Origin: an uncultured Bacteroidaceae bacterium
GTDB lineage: Bacteria; Bacteroidota; Bacteroidia; Bacteroidales; Bacteroidaceae
Length of the DNA stretch: 64,000 nt
Direction: 5' to 3'
Assembly: GCA_944320965.1 (NCBI GenBank)
Contig: CALUJO010000007.1
Coordinates: forward strand, 21,164-85,163
Of this stretch, positions 8,961 through 18,216 are shown in pieces. Positions within the stretch are counted from its first letter, which is position 1; every line of letters begins with the position of its first letter. The position numbers and the translations under genes are program-made. The notes under the pieces were generated by a model that saw nothing but the letters and a program-made list of their open reading frames with translations, was not told the DNA's origin and did no database searches.

Positions 8961-9842
8961 TCAATATTCTTTATTCCTATAAACAGCAGGACTCATTCCG
9001 ACATGCTGTTTGAAGTATTTTCCAAAGAAAGACTGGTTGGCAAAGTTCAGTTTCTGCGCAATCTGACAAACTGTGAGATTGGAATTTTTCAACAACAGTT
9101 TTGCCTCAAGTATTACATATTCGTCAATCCACATTCCGGCAGTCTTGCCTGTAAGCTCCTTGACAACATTTGTAAGGTGCTTAGGATTTATAAACAGTTT
9201 GTCCGCATAAAAGGCTACACTTTTCTGATTATAATAATTATCATTCAGAAGCCTTAGAAAATCTTTCAGTATCTCTTCCTTTCTTGATATCTTTTTAGGC
9301 TCAAGCGGAATATATTTTGTTATAATACTTCCAAGATAGAAAAGTGTGGAATATGTCAAGCCATGTATTATTTCCATCTTATTCGGATTGTCGGACATAT
9401 TTATCCTTTTCAGAATAAATTCATAATATGAATTCATTTCCTCCATTTCTTCCGGCGTAATTCTTATAACAGGAGTATCAGCAACCCTTAGAAACAGGTT
9501 CATAAGTTTCTCCCTCACAGGAGCAACCTTCTCCATAAAATCCAGAGATACGGCTATGGCAAAGCATTTCAAGTCAACCCAACTTAAAATCTGAACAATC
9601 TGTCTGGGCTGAACAAGCACAATATCCCCTTCGGTAACTGTATATTTACGCAGATTGATCTCTATTTCCGAATTGCCTCCTACACAACATAGCATAAGAG
9701 ATATATTAAGTCTGATAGGATATGGACCTATAGGCAAGGCTGTTACATTCTCAAAAACGGCCATAGCCCCTTTCATATATCCTGCAGGAGATATAGATTC
9801 TACATCTTCCAAATAAGCCTCTGTAATATTGTTATTTTCCAT
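8961..9842 (-). CDS. AraC-family transcriptional regulator
   Basis: A 293-residue regulator. The N-terminal two thirds resemble a cupin ligand-binding domain (residues about 20-180). The C-terminal 100 residues carry the two helix-turn-helix motifs of AraC/XylS proteins; the second includes CQIAQKLNFANQSFFGKYFKQHVGMSP, a nearly consensus match split over about residues 255-283. It lies 29 bases after the HpaII-like gene and could be the last gene of the minus-strand run from pdxB. It may alternatively control the adjacent alcohol dehydrogenase. The effector is unknown. Confidence 0.83.
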   Translation of the reverse strand: MENNNITEAYLEDVESISPAGYMKGAMAVFENVTALPIGPYPIRLNISLMLCCVGGNSEIEINLRKYTVTEGDIVLVQPRQIVQILSWVDLKCFAIAVSLDFMEKVAPVREKLMNLFLRVADTPVIRITPEEMEEMNSYYEFILKRINMSDNPNKMEIIHGLTYSTLFYLGSIITKYIPLEPKKISRKEEILKDFLRLLNDNYYNQKSVAFYADKLFINPKHLTNVVKELTGKTAGMWIDEYVILEAKLLLKNSNLTVCQIAQKLNFANQSFFGKYFKQHVGMSPAVYRNKEY

Positions 9843-9871
9843 ATTTATGCAAGGTTACTGCTTCAGATATA

Positions 9872-10957
9872 TCAACGTTTTATAAAACCAATCTTCAGGT
9901 TAAGCTTAAAATAATAGATGCCGTTTTCCTTTTCAAGATAACCGTACTTATCCTTATCGGTAGAACCTTTTTCAAGGCGGGTATTGTTATAAAGAAAATC
10001 AACAAAAGGACGACGGTTTTCGCGACGGAAGCAATGTACATTACCATCAGTGTTAACAAATAACAGACCGGATATAGCAGAATCAGGACCATAATAAATC
10101 TTGGCAGGACGCATTCCTGTTGCAAGTGCCAGAAGAAACTCCTGTACCTTATGCCTGTAATATCCGTTCTTCATTATAAGTTCATCCTTTATTTTATGAG
10201 GATTTATCCTTTCAACAGCCTCAGTCAGTTCCCTTACTTTTGTTATACCGTCAAGATGCATTGTACGGACCATTTCGGCAACAACCCTTGAAAAGCGTAA
10301 ATCTATCATGGCAAGATTGTTTCTGAATATCTTGTCTGCCACATCGTCAAACTTAAGCTTGCCACCAAGACGTTCAATCATAAGCATACGTCCGACCACA
10401 TTATCATCTTCCCCGAAACCGTTTATCTTGCTTACTGTAGGAGATGCGAATTTTATTCCCGTCTGTTCAAACTTAAGATTAGCAGTACGTCCCCCGTCAA
10501 GCAAAGGAAACATCTTTCCCAAACGTGAACGCACGCAGAAACCGTAAAGCGGAGCATCAACACTGTAGAATGCAACCGACAAGTCTGTCCTGTCTTCTGT
10601 CTGAGCTTCCAGATTATATATTGCAACTTCATCAAGAAACTCTTCAACTCTGTCGGGTGACATGACATCGTCCTCACGGCTGTTCCTTATCGCTTCAAGT
10701 ATCAGGTCTGCAACCGTACCGAAATCTTCACGCGGAATACGCTTGTCTATATTTTCTCCTTTCAGCCAGACATCGTTACCTTCTATGATATACTGTCGCG
10801 GTCCATCGTGTTCAATACGCTGTACCATGGCAACAGGCAATAAAGTCCTGCCTTCCAGTGACAAATCTGGATTCCCTTCTGCCAAAAATCCGTCAGAAAG
10901 AATACGGAAGAATGCATACAGTTCACTCCATTCTCTTTTAGTTGCGTCAAAAGCCAT
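9872..10957 (-). CDS. HpaII-family restriction endonuclease homologue
   Basis: A 361-residue protein whose opening (EWSELYAFFRILSDG, residues 9-23) and central region resemble the HpaII restriction endonuclease family, which cuts CCGG. The family's central motif is an Asp followed about 18 residues later by an I/V-K-S-x-LG segment. Here it reads Asp125 and then CVRSRLG at 141-147, so Arg143 replaces the expected Lys. No DNA methyltransferase is seen in this window. Its neighbour is an AlbA_2 protein 28 bases upstream. The family call rests on remembered motif similarity. Activity is doubtful because of the substitution, or recognition may be blocked by methylation encoded elsewhere. Confidence 0.6.
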   Translation of the reverse strand: MAFDATKREWSELYAFFRILSDGFLAEGNPDLSLEGRTLLPVAMVQRIEHDGPRQYIIEGNDVWLKGENIDKRIPREDFGTVADLILEAIRNSREDDVMSPDRVEEFLDEVAIYNLEAQTEDRTDLSVAFYSVDAPLYGFCVRSRLGKMFPLLDGGRTANLKFEQTGIKFASPTVSKINGFGEDDNVVGRMLMIERLGGKLKFDDVADKIFRNNLAMIDLRFSRVVAEMVRTMHLDGITKVRELTEAVERINPHKIKDELIMKNGYYRHKVQEFLLALATGMRPAKIYYGPDSAISGLLFVNTDGNVHCFRRENRRPFVDFLYNNTRLEKGSTDKDKYGYLEKENGIYYFKLNLKIGFIKR

Positions 10958-10985
10958 AAGCCAAATATATTAATCTGTTTAAAAT

Positions 10986-11645
10986 CTAAAATTCAATATC
11001 CGAAGAAGTTCTTCTCCAGCAGAAGCGATGTTCTGCAAACACTTCTTCAAGAACCCCGAAGCGTACAAACTTTGCAATAATGCGTATTGCCTCGTATCGT
11101 TTTATGCCGGCAAGTTTTGTAAAGCTCCTTATATCAACAGTTTCATCATGCCTTAGCATTCCCATCAGCAGTTCCTCGGCACCGTCAAGCCTTACAATAG
11201 CCCCCTTCGCGCTCTGTTCCTGCCTCCATATGCTGAGATGCACAGGCGAAGCCACAATATTTTCGTCAGCTATCCTTACAAATGCAATTTTCTTTCCATC
11301 GCTGTCTATAGCAAAAACCGGTTTCCTGTCGGCAGCCTCAACCGAAGCAATCAGTACGGTCTTGCCTTCCGCCTGATAAGTTGTCATTTCAACAACTGGA
11401 ACAGGATTACAGTAAACATTTGCAGCAGCGTCAATCATATATGCTTCCTCTTCCGACTTTACTCCGGCAACCCGTCCGTTATCCTTTACTCCTATAAGCA
11501 AACGTCCGCCCGAAGTATTGGCAAATGCCGACAACGACCTTGATATTTTCCTTGCATCGGATATTTCAAACTTAAAATCCTGATTGACATGTTCCCCTTC
11601 AGATATCAGCTTCTTTATAAAGTCAGTGCTATCAACCAATCTCAT
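10986..11645 (-). CDS. AlbA_2 (Schlafen-type) domain protein
   Basis: A 219-residue protein starting at ATG 11645 (MRLVDSTDF); the in-frame stretch before it lacks family character. Residues about 12-130 match the AlbA_2/Schlafen DNA-binding domain, with DFKFE at 23-27 and the hallmark AFANTSGGRLLIGVKDNG at 40-57. The C-terminal part looks like a winged helix (residues about 160-210). Such proteins are annotated as ATP-binding or transcriptional regulators, and some take part in phage defence; no function is proven. It sits between a lytic transglycosylase gene and the HpaII-like nuclease gene in a closely spaced run. Confidence 0.75.
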   Translation of the reverse strand: MRLVDSTDFIKKLISEGEHVNQDFKFEISDARKISRSLSAFANTSGGRLLIGVKDNGRVAGVKSEEEAYMIDAAANVYCNPVPVVEMTTYQAEGKTVLIASVEAADRKPVFAIDSDGKKIAFVRIADENIVASPVHLSIWRQEQSAKGAIVRLDGAEELLMGMLRHDETVDIRSFTKLAGIKRYEAIRIIAKFVRFGVLEEVFAEHRFCWRRTSSDIEF

Positions 11646-11678
11646 TCTGCAAATATAATAAAAACTATCAAACACAAA

Positions 11679-12623
11679 TCATTCAACCACCCAACCAGGA
11701 TTATGTATTTCAGTATCCTCCGGGACATATTGCATACTTTCCTGCTTTGGCACCTTTATATAAAATACCTCACCGTTCTCACATTTCAGCGAAGTGCTTC
11801 TCAGCCACGGATTGGCATCCTTGAGCTGATAATATGTAATGCCGTTGTTACGGGCAAAAATTCCAAGCGAATTTATAGTACTGTCAACCCTTATCACCCT
11901 GTAATCCAGCTGCGGATAAAGGTCCGAAGCCTTAAGACTGAATCCGAAACGCTCCGGGTTGGAAAAGATTATCTTGACAGCAATCAGACGAAACATATAA
12001 CGTGACGTCTCATTGGCAAGCCACAATCCGGTAGGGTCTTCTTCATACTGCGAATTACGAAAACGTGTAATGGCAGCCTGACCGGCATTGTAGGATGCAG
12101 CAACCGACAGCCAGTCGCCAAACTTGGCATAAGCCTGTCTGAAATAACGGCATGCGCAGCGTGTAGCCTTTTCAATGTTATACCTTTCATCAACATATTT
12201 ATCCACCTTCATACCAAAGTCACGGGCAGTTCCTTCCATAAACTGCCACATACCTGCCGCTCCTGCATACGAACGTGCCATAGGGTTAAGGCTGCTCTCA
12301 ACAACAGCCAGATATTTCATATCATCGGGTATTCCCTCCTCCTTCAGTATTCTTTCAATCAAAGGGAAATACCTGTTTGCTCTTTTTATGCTTAAAGTGG
12401 TGTTTATATGCGAATACCTGAACGAACACAATTCAAGGTCAAGCCTTTCCCTGTTCTCATAACTGCGCAAATCAACGGTATCACCGGCAATAACATAATA
12501 GTCCGGTATATCGGCAAGTCCGAAATTTTCCCCAACCATTGCCGTATCATGTCTCTGCCCTATACTGTCACAAGACCATAATGACAAGGCAACTGTTATT
12601 GCCACAAGTATATATTTCTTCAT
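11679..12623 (-). CDS. Lytic transglycosylase lipoprotein (MltD-like SLT domain)
   Basis: A 314-residue lipoprotein: the signal peptide ends in LWSC with Cys18. The SLT (lysozyme-like) domain spans about residues 80-220. It has the catalytic Glu109 in VVESSLNP, the GAAGMWQFM motif at about 121-129, and the SYNAGQ motif further on. It would cleave the peptidoglycan glycan strand, forming 1,6-anhydro-muramic ends. The C-terminal 60 residues look like a LysM-like remnant (YYQLKDANPWL...). The gene begins 4 bases after pdxB and is likely co-transcribed with it. Confidence 0.87.
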   Translation of the reverse strand: MKKYILVAITVALSLWSCDSIGQRHDTAMVGENFGLADIPDYYVIAGDTVDLRSYENRERLDLELCSFRYSHINTTLSIKRANRYFPLIERILKEEGIPDDMKYLAVVESSLNPMARSYAGAAGMWQFMEGTARDFGMKVDKYVDERYNIEKATRCACRYFRQAYAKFGDWLSVAASYNAGQAAITRFRNSQYEEDPTGLWLANETSRYMFRLIAVKIIFSNPERFGFSLKASDLYPQLDYRVIRVDSTINSLGIFARNNGITYYQLKDANPWLRSTSLKCENGEVFYIKVPKQESMQYVPEDTEIHNPGWVVE

Positions 12624-12627
12624 TTTC

Positions 12628-13674
12628 TCAGTCTATTATATTTATATTGAAAGCCTCCTTTTCCCTGCGCACGGGATAATTGCCTCTCAGTTTTTCAAAG
12701 TCCTTGGGATTTGCTCTCAGATTACTGCAGTCCGACATCGGATTATAAATCTGCAACAGAGCGTCTTTCATATCCTTTGCATTAACATTTGCATTAGCGG
12801 GAGCAGGAGCTTCTATGTTGTACTTTCCGTCTATTCCAAAGAAACGGCAAATATTGTCCATTGACATTCTTGAGGCGTTTGCCTTACCGTCGGCCGAGTA
12901 TCCGGCAATATGCGGTGTCCCGATAAACACATTTTCAAGAAGTTCAAGGTCTATATCCGGTTCATTCTCCCAGACATCAATAACGGCATCTGCTATAAGA
13001 TTTTTATTCAGAGCCTTTTTCAAAGCCAAAGTATCGACAACTTCTCCTCGTGAAGTGTTTATTATCCAGCAGTTCTTTCTGACGCGGGCAAAGAAATCTT
13101 CATCTGCATAATGGTATGTTTTATACTCACCTTCTCTTATCAGCGGAACATGGAAGGTAATAACATCAGCCTCATCCATAATCTGTCTGAACGAACAGAA
13201 TCCGTTTCCGCCTTCCTTTTCCTGGCGCGGTGGGTCACACTGCAACACTTTCATACCCATTGAAGCAGCCATTTTTGCAATACGGCTCCCAACATTACCG
13301 ACACCGACAACTCCCAGTGTCATTCCTTCAAGAGGTCTGTCATGCTTCTCTGAAAGAAGAATCAGAGCAGACTGAACATACTGTTCTACTCCGCCGGCAT
13401 TACATCCGGGACAATTTGCCCACTCTATTCCATTCTCACGGCAATATGCAGTATCTATATGGTCATAACCAATGGTTGCCGTAGCAATAAACTTCACATT
13501 AGAGCCTTCAAGCAGCTCTCTGCTGCACTTAGTACGGGTACGGACAACAAGCAAATCTGCATCCTTCACCATTTCTTTTGTGAAATCCCTGCCAGGAGCA
13601 TACACAACTTCATCCGCCACACTCTCTATGGCATCAGATATATATGGTATTTTGTCATCAACAATCGCTTTCAT
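12628..13674 (-). CDS. pdxB: Erythronate-4-phosphate dehydrogenase PdxB
   Basis: A 348-residue D-isomer-specific 2-hydroxyacid dehydrogenase. It oxidises 4-phosphoerythronate in the DXP-dependent pyridoxal phosphate pathway. Features include the TATIGYDHID segment, the Rossmann loop GVVGVGNVGSRIA in the middle of the protein, the INTSRGEVVD motif and a late HIAGYSADGK motif containing the catalytic His. The C-terminal dimerisation extension typical of PdxB is present, setting it apart from SerA or LdhA. It heads the minus-strand run that includes the transglycosylase. Confidence 0.88.
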   Translation of the reverse strand: MKAIVDDKIPYISDAIESVADEVVYAPGRDFTKEMVKDADLLVVRTRTKCSRELLEGSNVKFIATATIGYDHIDTAYCRENGIEWANCPGCNAGGVEQYVQSALILLSEKHDRPLEGMTLGVVGVGNVGSRIAKMAASMGMKVLQCDPPRQEKEGGNGFCSFRQIMDEADVITFHVPLIREGEYKTYHYADEDFFARVRKNCWIINTSRGEVVDTLALKKALNKNLIADAVIDVWENEPDIDLELLENVFIGTPHIAGYSADGKANASRMSMDNICRFFGIDGKYNIEAPAPANANVNAKDMKDALLQIYNPMSDCSNLRANPKDFEKLRGNYPVRREKEAFNINIID

Positions 13675-13719
13675 TTTGTTTTAATTAATGTCGGAACAAC
13701 ATCTTTATAAAAGAAGAAA

Positions 13720-13727
13720 CAAAGATA
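13720..13727 (-). promoter_or_regulatory. -7 element for the pdxB operon
   Basis: Read on the minus strand, TATCTTTG matches TAnnTTTG and lies 45 bases before the pdxB start codon. No clear -33 TTTG is seen at 19 bases, so this is supported by the -7 box alone. Confidence 0.35.
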
Positions 13728-13808
13728 AGATTTATTTGAATATCCGAAAAATACTGACGCCGTTAAACTTGATTATACATACGTTATATCAGGTTGGAAT
13801 AATAATAC

Positions 13809-13816
13809 TATATTTG
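13809..13816 (+). promoter_or_regulatory. -7 element for the sulfatase gene
   Basis: TATATTTG, an exact TAnnTTTG match, 27 bases before the chosen sulfatase start at 13844. Its position supports that start over the longer in-frame alternative, which would begin upstream of the promoter. Confidence 0.45.
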
Positions 13817-13843
13817 CATTATCACACAAAAACAGAACTAATT

Positions 13844-15253
13844 ATGAGAAACCTGAAAATTATTCCAGGACTGATGGCAGCTGCAATGCCTCTTGTATCA
13901 TGCCAACAGGAAAAAGCAACCGAACCCATTAACGTAATTTATATACTTTGCGATGATATGGGCTACCGTGACATTGAAGTTTACGGACAGGAAAAGATTG
14001 AAACGCCGTCATTGAACAGAATGGCGGAAGAAGGTATGAAATTTACAAGCTTCTATGCCGGAACATCAGTAAGCGCCCCTTCACGTGCATCACTAATGAC
14101 AGGACAACATACAGGGCACACCCAAATACGCGGAAATAAGGAAATACAGCCTGAAGGACAGGCGCCGCTTGACCCTAATGTAAAGACTATTGCCGAAATG
14201 TTCAAGGAAGCCGGCTATACAACAGGATGCTTCGGTAAATGGGGACTTGGATACCCTGGATCAGGCAGCGAACCGATAAACAGAGGATTTGACAGTTTCT
14301 TCGGATACAACTGCCAGCGCTATGCACATTCCTACTACCCGGCATGGCTATGGGAAAACGATAAACGCATAGAATACCCTGAGCGCAATGTATATTCGCA
14401 GGACGAGATACACAAACATGCGTTGCAGTTCTTAAGAGACAACAAGGACAAACCGTTCTTCGGTTATTTTACCTATACAATCCCTCATGCAGAACTGAGC
14501 CAGCCACAGGACAGTATAGTTGACATGTACCGAGGACGATGGGAAGAGCCCAATCCTTATCCAGGAGATGGTGACTACTGTCCGACAGACAATCCGCGCA
14601 CACAGTTTGCAGCCATGATTACACGTCTTGACACATACGTAGGCGAGATAATGGACGAGCTTGACAAACTGGGAATTGCAGAAAAGACTCTTCTTATATT
14701 TACCAGTGATAACGGCCCTCATCAGGAAGGCGGAGCAGATCCATGGTTCTTCAATGCCGAATTGAAATTCCGCGGTTTGAAACGTGCATTGTATGAAGGA
14801 GGTACAAGGGTTCCGTTCATTGTTTACTGGCCTGGAACAGTTAAGCCTGGAACAGTTAACGACATGCAGGCTGCAAGCTGGGACATGATGCCTACATTTG
14901 TTGAATTGACAGGAATGAAGGACAAATGGACTCAGAAGACCGACGGTATATCAATTCTTCCGGCAATCAAGGGGCAGGAACAGAATGAACAGCACGAATT
15001 CCTTTACTGGGAGTTCCACGAGGAAGGCGGACGTCAGGCTGTGCGCAAAGGCGACTGGAAACTTATACGCCAGAACATTGCAAGCGGAAATCCTACACTT
15101 GAGCTGTATAATCTTGCAACAGACGAGCATGAGAATACCAACATTATTGAACAGCATCCCGATGTGGCAACAGAACTGGAAGCCATTATGGACAGGGAAC
15201 ATACACATTCGGACATGTTCAACTTCGAACTGCCGCAAAAGCAACAACAATAA
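13844..15253 (+). CDS. Lipoprotein sulfatase (S-type)
   Basis: A 469-residue member of the sulfatase S1/alkaline phosphatase superfamily, which hydrolyses sulfate esters, often from host or algal glycans. It starts with a lipoprotein signal peptide (LVSC, Cys20), so it acts in the periplasm or at the surface. Asp37/Asp38 begin the metal site. The formylglycine motif is Ser77-Ala-Pro-Ser-Arg81, followed by ASLMTG. The modified residue is Ser and not Cys, so an anaerobic radical-SAM maturase (anSME) would be required; none is in this window. Later motifs GKWGLG and FTSDNGPH match the family. No SusC/SusD pair is adjacent, so it is not in an obvious polysaccharide utilisation locus. Confidence 0.87.
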   Translation: MRNLKIIPGLMAAAMPLVSCQQEKATEPINVIYILCDDMGYRDIEVYGQEKIETPSLNRMAEEGMKFTSFYAGTSVSAPSRASLMTGQHTGHTQIRGNKEIQPEGQAPLDPNVKTIAEMFKEAGYTTGCFGKWGLGYPGSGSEPINRGFDSFFGYNCQRYAHSYYPAWLWENDKRIEYPERNVYSQDEIHKHALQFLRDNKDKPFFGYFTYTIPHAELSQPQDSIVDMYRGRWEEPNPYPGDGDYCPTDNPRTQFAAMITRLDTYVGEIMDELDKLGIAEKTLLIFTSDNGPHQEGGADPWFFNAELKFRGLKRALYEGGTRVPFIVYWPGTVKPGTVNDMQAASWDMMPTFVELTGMKDKWTQKTDGISILPAIKGQEQNEQHEFLYWEFHEEGGRQAVRKGDWKLIRQNIASGNPTLELYNLATDEHENTNIIEQHPDVATELEAIMDREHTHSDMFNFELPQKQQQ

Positions 15254-15260
15254 GTACACG

Positions 15261-15295
15261 TATGATATAAAGACCAAAGTCTTTTACATATCATA
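15261..15295 (+). other. Hairpin preceding the sulfatase terminator
   Basis: TATGATAT at 15261-15268 pairs with ATATCATA at 15288-15295, and inside it AAAGAC pairs with GTCTTT. There is no T-run. It lies between the sulfatase stop codon and the terminator and may stabilise the transcript end. Confidence 0.4.
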
Positions 15296-15301
15296 AAATA
15301 T

Positions 15302-15339
15302 AAAAGGAGTATGAAATCAAAACTTTCATACTCCTTTTT
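15302..15339 (+). terminator. Terminator after the sulfatase gene
   Basis: AAAAGGAGTATGAAA (15302-15316) is perfectly complementary to TTTCATACTCCTTTT (15324-15338), giving a 15-base-pair stem with a 7-base loop and terminal T-run. The symmetry lets it work on both strands. Confidence 0.75.
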
Positions 15340-15365
15340 ACAAACATCCGCATCAGGGATTAGTA

Positions 15366-15495
15366 TCCTTAACCCAAGACTTTGTTTCTGCAACCGAAAG
15401 CTTCGTTCCTTAAACCGGAGACTTCGGTTATAAAACCGGAACTTACGGTAACATAATATAAAGGACACTTTCCGTAGAAAGATGCAGACTTACCG
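15366..15495. repeat. 21-base degenerate tandem repeat array
   Basis: About five units of 20-26 bases, each starting with CTT. The best preserved ones read CTTCGGTTATAAAACCG followed by GAAG or GGAG. Each good unit contains the inverted pair CGGTT/AACCG. The same unit occurs at 61921-62020. The array lies between the sulfatase terminator and the end of the HMA gene and has no coding sense. Confidence 0.6.
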
Positions 15496-15512
15496 TGTTT
15501 TCATAACTATTT

Positions 15513-15818
15513 CTATTTCTTTTCAACTTTCTCATCACTGATAACCTTTGCATCGTAATTGAACTTTGCAAATCCTTTCTTCAGTTCTTCAACATTTGTT
15601 TTATCGGCATCATAGGTAATTGTCACTGTACGTCTTTTCAAGTCAGTATCAAGACGCTTTACTCCTTTTTCAAAAGGAATGTTCTTTTTCACTTTGCCCT
15701 CGCAGTTGGCACATTCCATCTGCACCACCTTGAATACAACTTTTCTCAAATCCTTTGCCGAAACCTGAACGGCACAGAAGAAAACCGAAATAAATGCAAG
15801 CAATAAAATTCGTTTCAT
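15513..15818 (-). CDS. Secreted heavy-metal-associated (HMA) domain protein
   Basis: A 101-residue protein starting at ATG 15818; the longer version uses TTG. The signal peptide covers about residues 1-21 (ending QVSA). The rest is a single ferredoxin-like HMA domain with the metal motif Met34-Glu-Cys36-x-x-Cys39. HMA proteins bind Cu(I), Zn(II) or similar ions, usually in the cytoplasm; this one is exported and would act in the periplasm. It lies downstream of a TonB receptor and a Cys-rich small protein in the same orientation, pointing to a metal acquisition or metal handling operon. Which metal is unknown. Confidence 0.8.
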   Translation of the reverse strand: MKRILLLAFISVFFCAVQVSAKDLRKVVFKVVQMECANCEGKVKKNIPFEKGVKRLDTDLKRRTVTITYDADKTNVEELKKGFAKFNYDAKVISDEKVEKK

Positions 15819-15903
15819 AAGTATCAATTTTTTATTGGGTTATTAAAATGTTTAAATTCTATCAATCAGGAACAGCTATTGCCACACCATTCCACTACAA
15901 ATT

Positions 15904-18126
15904 TCAATTCTTAGGAAGATTATATCTGACTCCGATATATCCCTTTATACCGTGCATCGGTCCCCAAACCATTGAAGCATCAAAACTGTCGCCCCACGGA
16001 TTGTCTGCCCCGATTATTGCATTCTTCTGTTTGAAGTTTGTCAGATTCTCCCCACCGATATATACTGACCAATTGCGGAAATAACGTGTTATCTGCATGC
16101 TCAGCTGCTCGAATCCTTTATATCTTTCGTTCCACGACTTTGAACCGTCTGCCAATACATAAGGAGTCGGCATTCTTCCACCGCCATTCAACTGCAATGT
16201 CGCATCAAACTGCCACTTACCCAACGGCGTTTTATATGAAGCCGTCAACAGGCCTTTATACTTTCCCGTAAGAGCCTTTTCATAAAGCACACCGTTAATC
16301 TCCTGTTTTACGTCTGTCATACGCCATGCGGCAGTGAGATTAAAACCGTCAAAGAATGGATATGTCGCCTCAATCTGGAATACATGCGAGTACGAACGTC
16401 CGTCAAGATTTGAAAAAGATATTGCGTGGCCGTCGGTTTCCATATCCACAACCATCTGGTTCTTGAAGTGCGTATAATAGTATTCGGCATTAATGTTAAG
16501 CGTTCTTCCTGCCACCGGTATGTATGTCGCTATACTTGTACCGTAGTTCCATGCCTCTTCCTGTGCAAGGTCCTTTGCAATGTTCACCTTTCGGCTGCTT
16601 GCGAGCAGATAACAGTTTTCGGCAAGCACATGATTTGTACGGTATCCTTTTCCTGCCGAAATACGGAAATTGACATATTCGTTTGGAGCATATTTTAAGT
16701 TTGCGCGCGGCGTAACAAAGAATCCGTAAAGGTCACTGTAATCACCGCGAAGCCCTGCCATAAACGTAAGCTTTTCACCAAGCATATATGTATATTGTAC
16801 ATAGGCTCCCCCAACCGCCTCTTTTTCAAGTTCTGCAGTCTTCTGCCCGTCTGCATTTGCCGCCAGAAGGTAACTCTGGTCATATCTGTCATAATTGAAA
16901 CTTAGTCCCGCCGAAATCGAATGGCTCTTGTTGAACTCCGTTTCAAACAGAAGTGATGCATAGGCATTCTGCTGTCTCACGTCATAAAGCTTGCGTCCGT
17001 AAACAGCATCCATATTATGAATGGTTCCAGAGGTAATAAGTGCCAAGTTGGTATTATGTTCCCTGTCAAAGATATAAGCCTGCTTTATAAAAGCCTCGTA
17101 ACGGTCGGTATTCATATTTATACGATACGGCTCATTACCCGGTGTTTCATTGTGACTGACCTGACCGCTTTCCCTCTCCTCTCCAAGGAATTTGAATCCA
17201 GCCTGCAGGATATAATTGTCTCCCATATAGGCCCAACGGTTAAAGAGGTTATACTGCTGTATCTGAGGAATATCGGCAAATCCGTCACCGTCGGAATCAT
17301 GCGCCTTTGTTTCATTCTCATAATGCGCAAGGAGCATCGTACTCCACTTGTCCGACAGCTTGACCGAAGCATCGGCATTAGCCTCATATCTGTTTGTTGT
17401 ACTTGCAAAAAGATTAGCCGACACCCAGTCTGCTTCTTCTGCCTGCGGTTTCTTGTATTCAATGTTTATCTGTCCTGTAAGAGCTTCATATCCGTTCTTT
17501 ACCGAAGATGTTCCCTTGCTCACCTGAATACTGTTCATCCATGGTCCAGGAACATAACCCAATGCATAAGGAGCAGATGCTCCACGGAAATTGGGAATAT
17601 TCTCAGTAAGCATCTGGACATAGGTGCCAGACAGACCGAGCAACTTGATTTGTTTTGCTCCGGTAGCGGCATCCGAGTAGTTTACATCTACCGAAGGGTT
17701 TGTAACAAAGCTCTCTCCCAGATTGCAGCATGCCGCACGGCACAGTTCATCGGCGTTTATAAGGTCGGTATTTACAACGCTTGCACGCAGTTTATGCGTT
17801 CCTGCGCGACGTCCCACCACACTTACTTCAGTCAACTGTACTCCTTCGTGAAGGACAATATCAATATATTCCTGATATGGAGCAATGGTTATTGTATCTG
17901 TATTATAACCGATAAAACTTACAACAAGTTTGTCAACGCCATCAACACGGTCAATTGTGAACTCACCGTTCAAGCCTGTTGTGGCTCCGTTTGCAGTATT
18001 AAGCCATACAATATTGGCGCCTGTAACAGGTTCATAATTACTATCGGTTACAGTACCGGTAAGCACATTCCCGGCAATGGCAGGAAAAACAAAAACAATG
18101 TATAATAAGAATAATATATATTTCAT
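15904..18126 (-). CDS. TonB-dependent receptor with carboxypeptidase-like N domain
   Basis: A 740-residue outer-membrane receptor starting at ATG 18126 (the longer frame uses TTG). After the signal peptide (residues 1-19) comes a carboxypeptidase-D regulatory-like domain (about 20-100, with GTVTDSNYEPVTGANI), then the plug domain (about 110-220) and a 22-strand barrel. It imports a ligand using TonB energy. Its neighbours on both sides are a Cys-rich small protein and an HMA protein, so the ligand is probably a metal or metal chelate. No SusD partner is present. The C terminus (RYNLPKN) lacks the usual final aromatic. Confidence 0.85.
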   Translation of the reverse strand: MKYILFLLYIVFVFPAIAGNVLTGTVTDSNYEPVTGANIVWLNTANGATTGLNGEFTIDRVDGVDKLVVSFIGYNTDTITIAPYQEYIDIVLHEGVQLTEVSVVGRRAGTHKLRASVVNTDLINADELCRAACCNLGESFVTNPSVDVNYSDAATGAKQIKLLGLSGTYVQMLTENIPNFRGASAPYALGYVPGPWMNSIQVSKGTSSVKNGYEALTGQINIEYKKPQAEEADWVSANLFASTTNRYEANADASVKLSDKWSTMLLAHYENETKAHDSDGDGFADIPQIQQYNLFNRWAYMGDNYILQAGFKFLGEERESGQVSHNETPGNEPYRINMNTDRYEAFIKQAYIFDREHNTNLALITSGTIHNMDAVYGRKLYDVRQQNAYASLLFETEFNKSHSISAGLSFNYDRYDQSYLLAANADGQKTAELEKEAVGGAYVQYTYMLGEKLTFMAGLRGDYSDLYGFFVTPRANLKYAPNEYVNFRISAGKGYRTNHVLAENCYLLASSRKVNIAKDLAQEEAWNYGTSIATYIPVAGRTLNINAEYYYTHFKNQMVVDMETDGHAISFSNLDGRSYSHVFQIEATYPFFDGFNLTAAWRMTDVKQEINGVLYEKALTGKYKGLLTASYKTPLGKWQFDATLQLNGGGRMPTPYVLADGSKSWNERYKGFEQLSMQITRYFRNWSVYIGGENLTNFKQKNAIIGADNPWGDSFDASMVWGPMHGIKGYIGVRYNLPKN

Positions 18127-18216
18127 AAAAAACAATGATAATTTAGTTTATACACACAAAATCTCCTGTACGGATTTCAAGAAGTCCGCACAACAAAAAA
18201 CAAAAGCATGTATAAG

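Noticed and set aside
17017..18105. A 362-codon plus-strand frame opposite the TonB receptor
   Set aside because: It lies entirely antisense to a receptor with clear family motifs and has no domain character of its own; its length is due to codon bias on the other strand.
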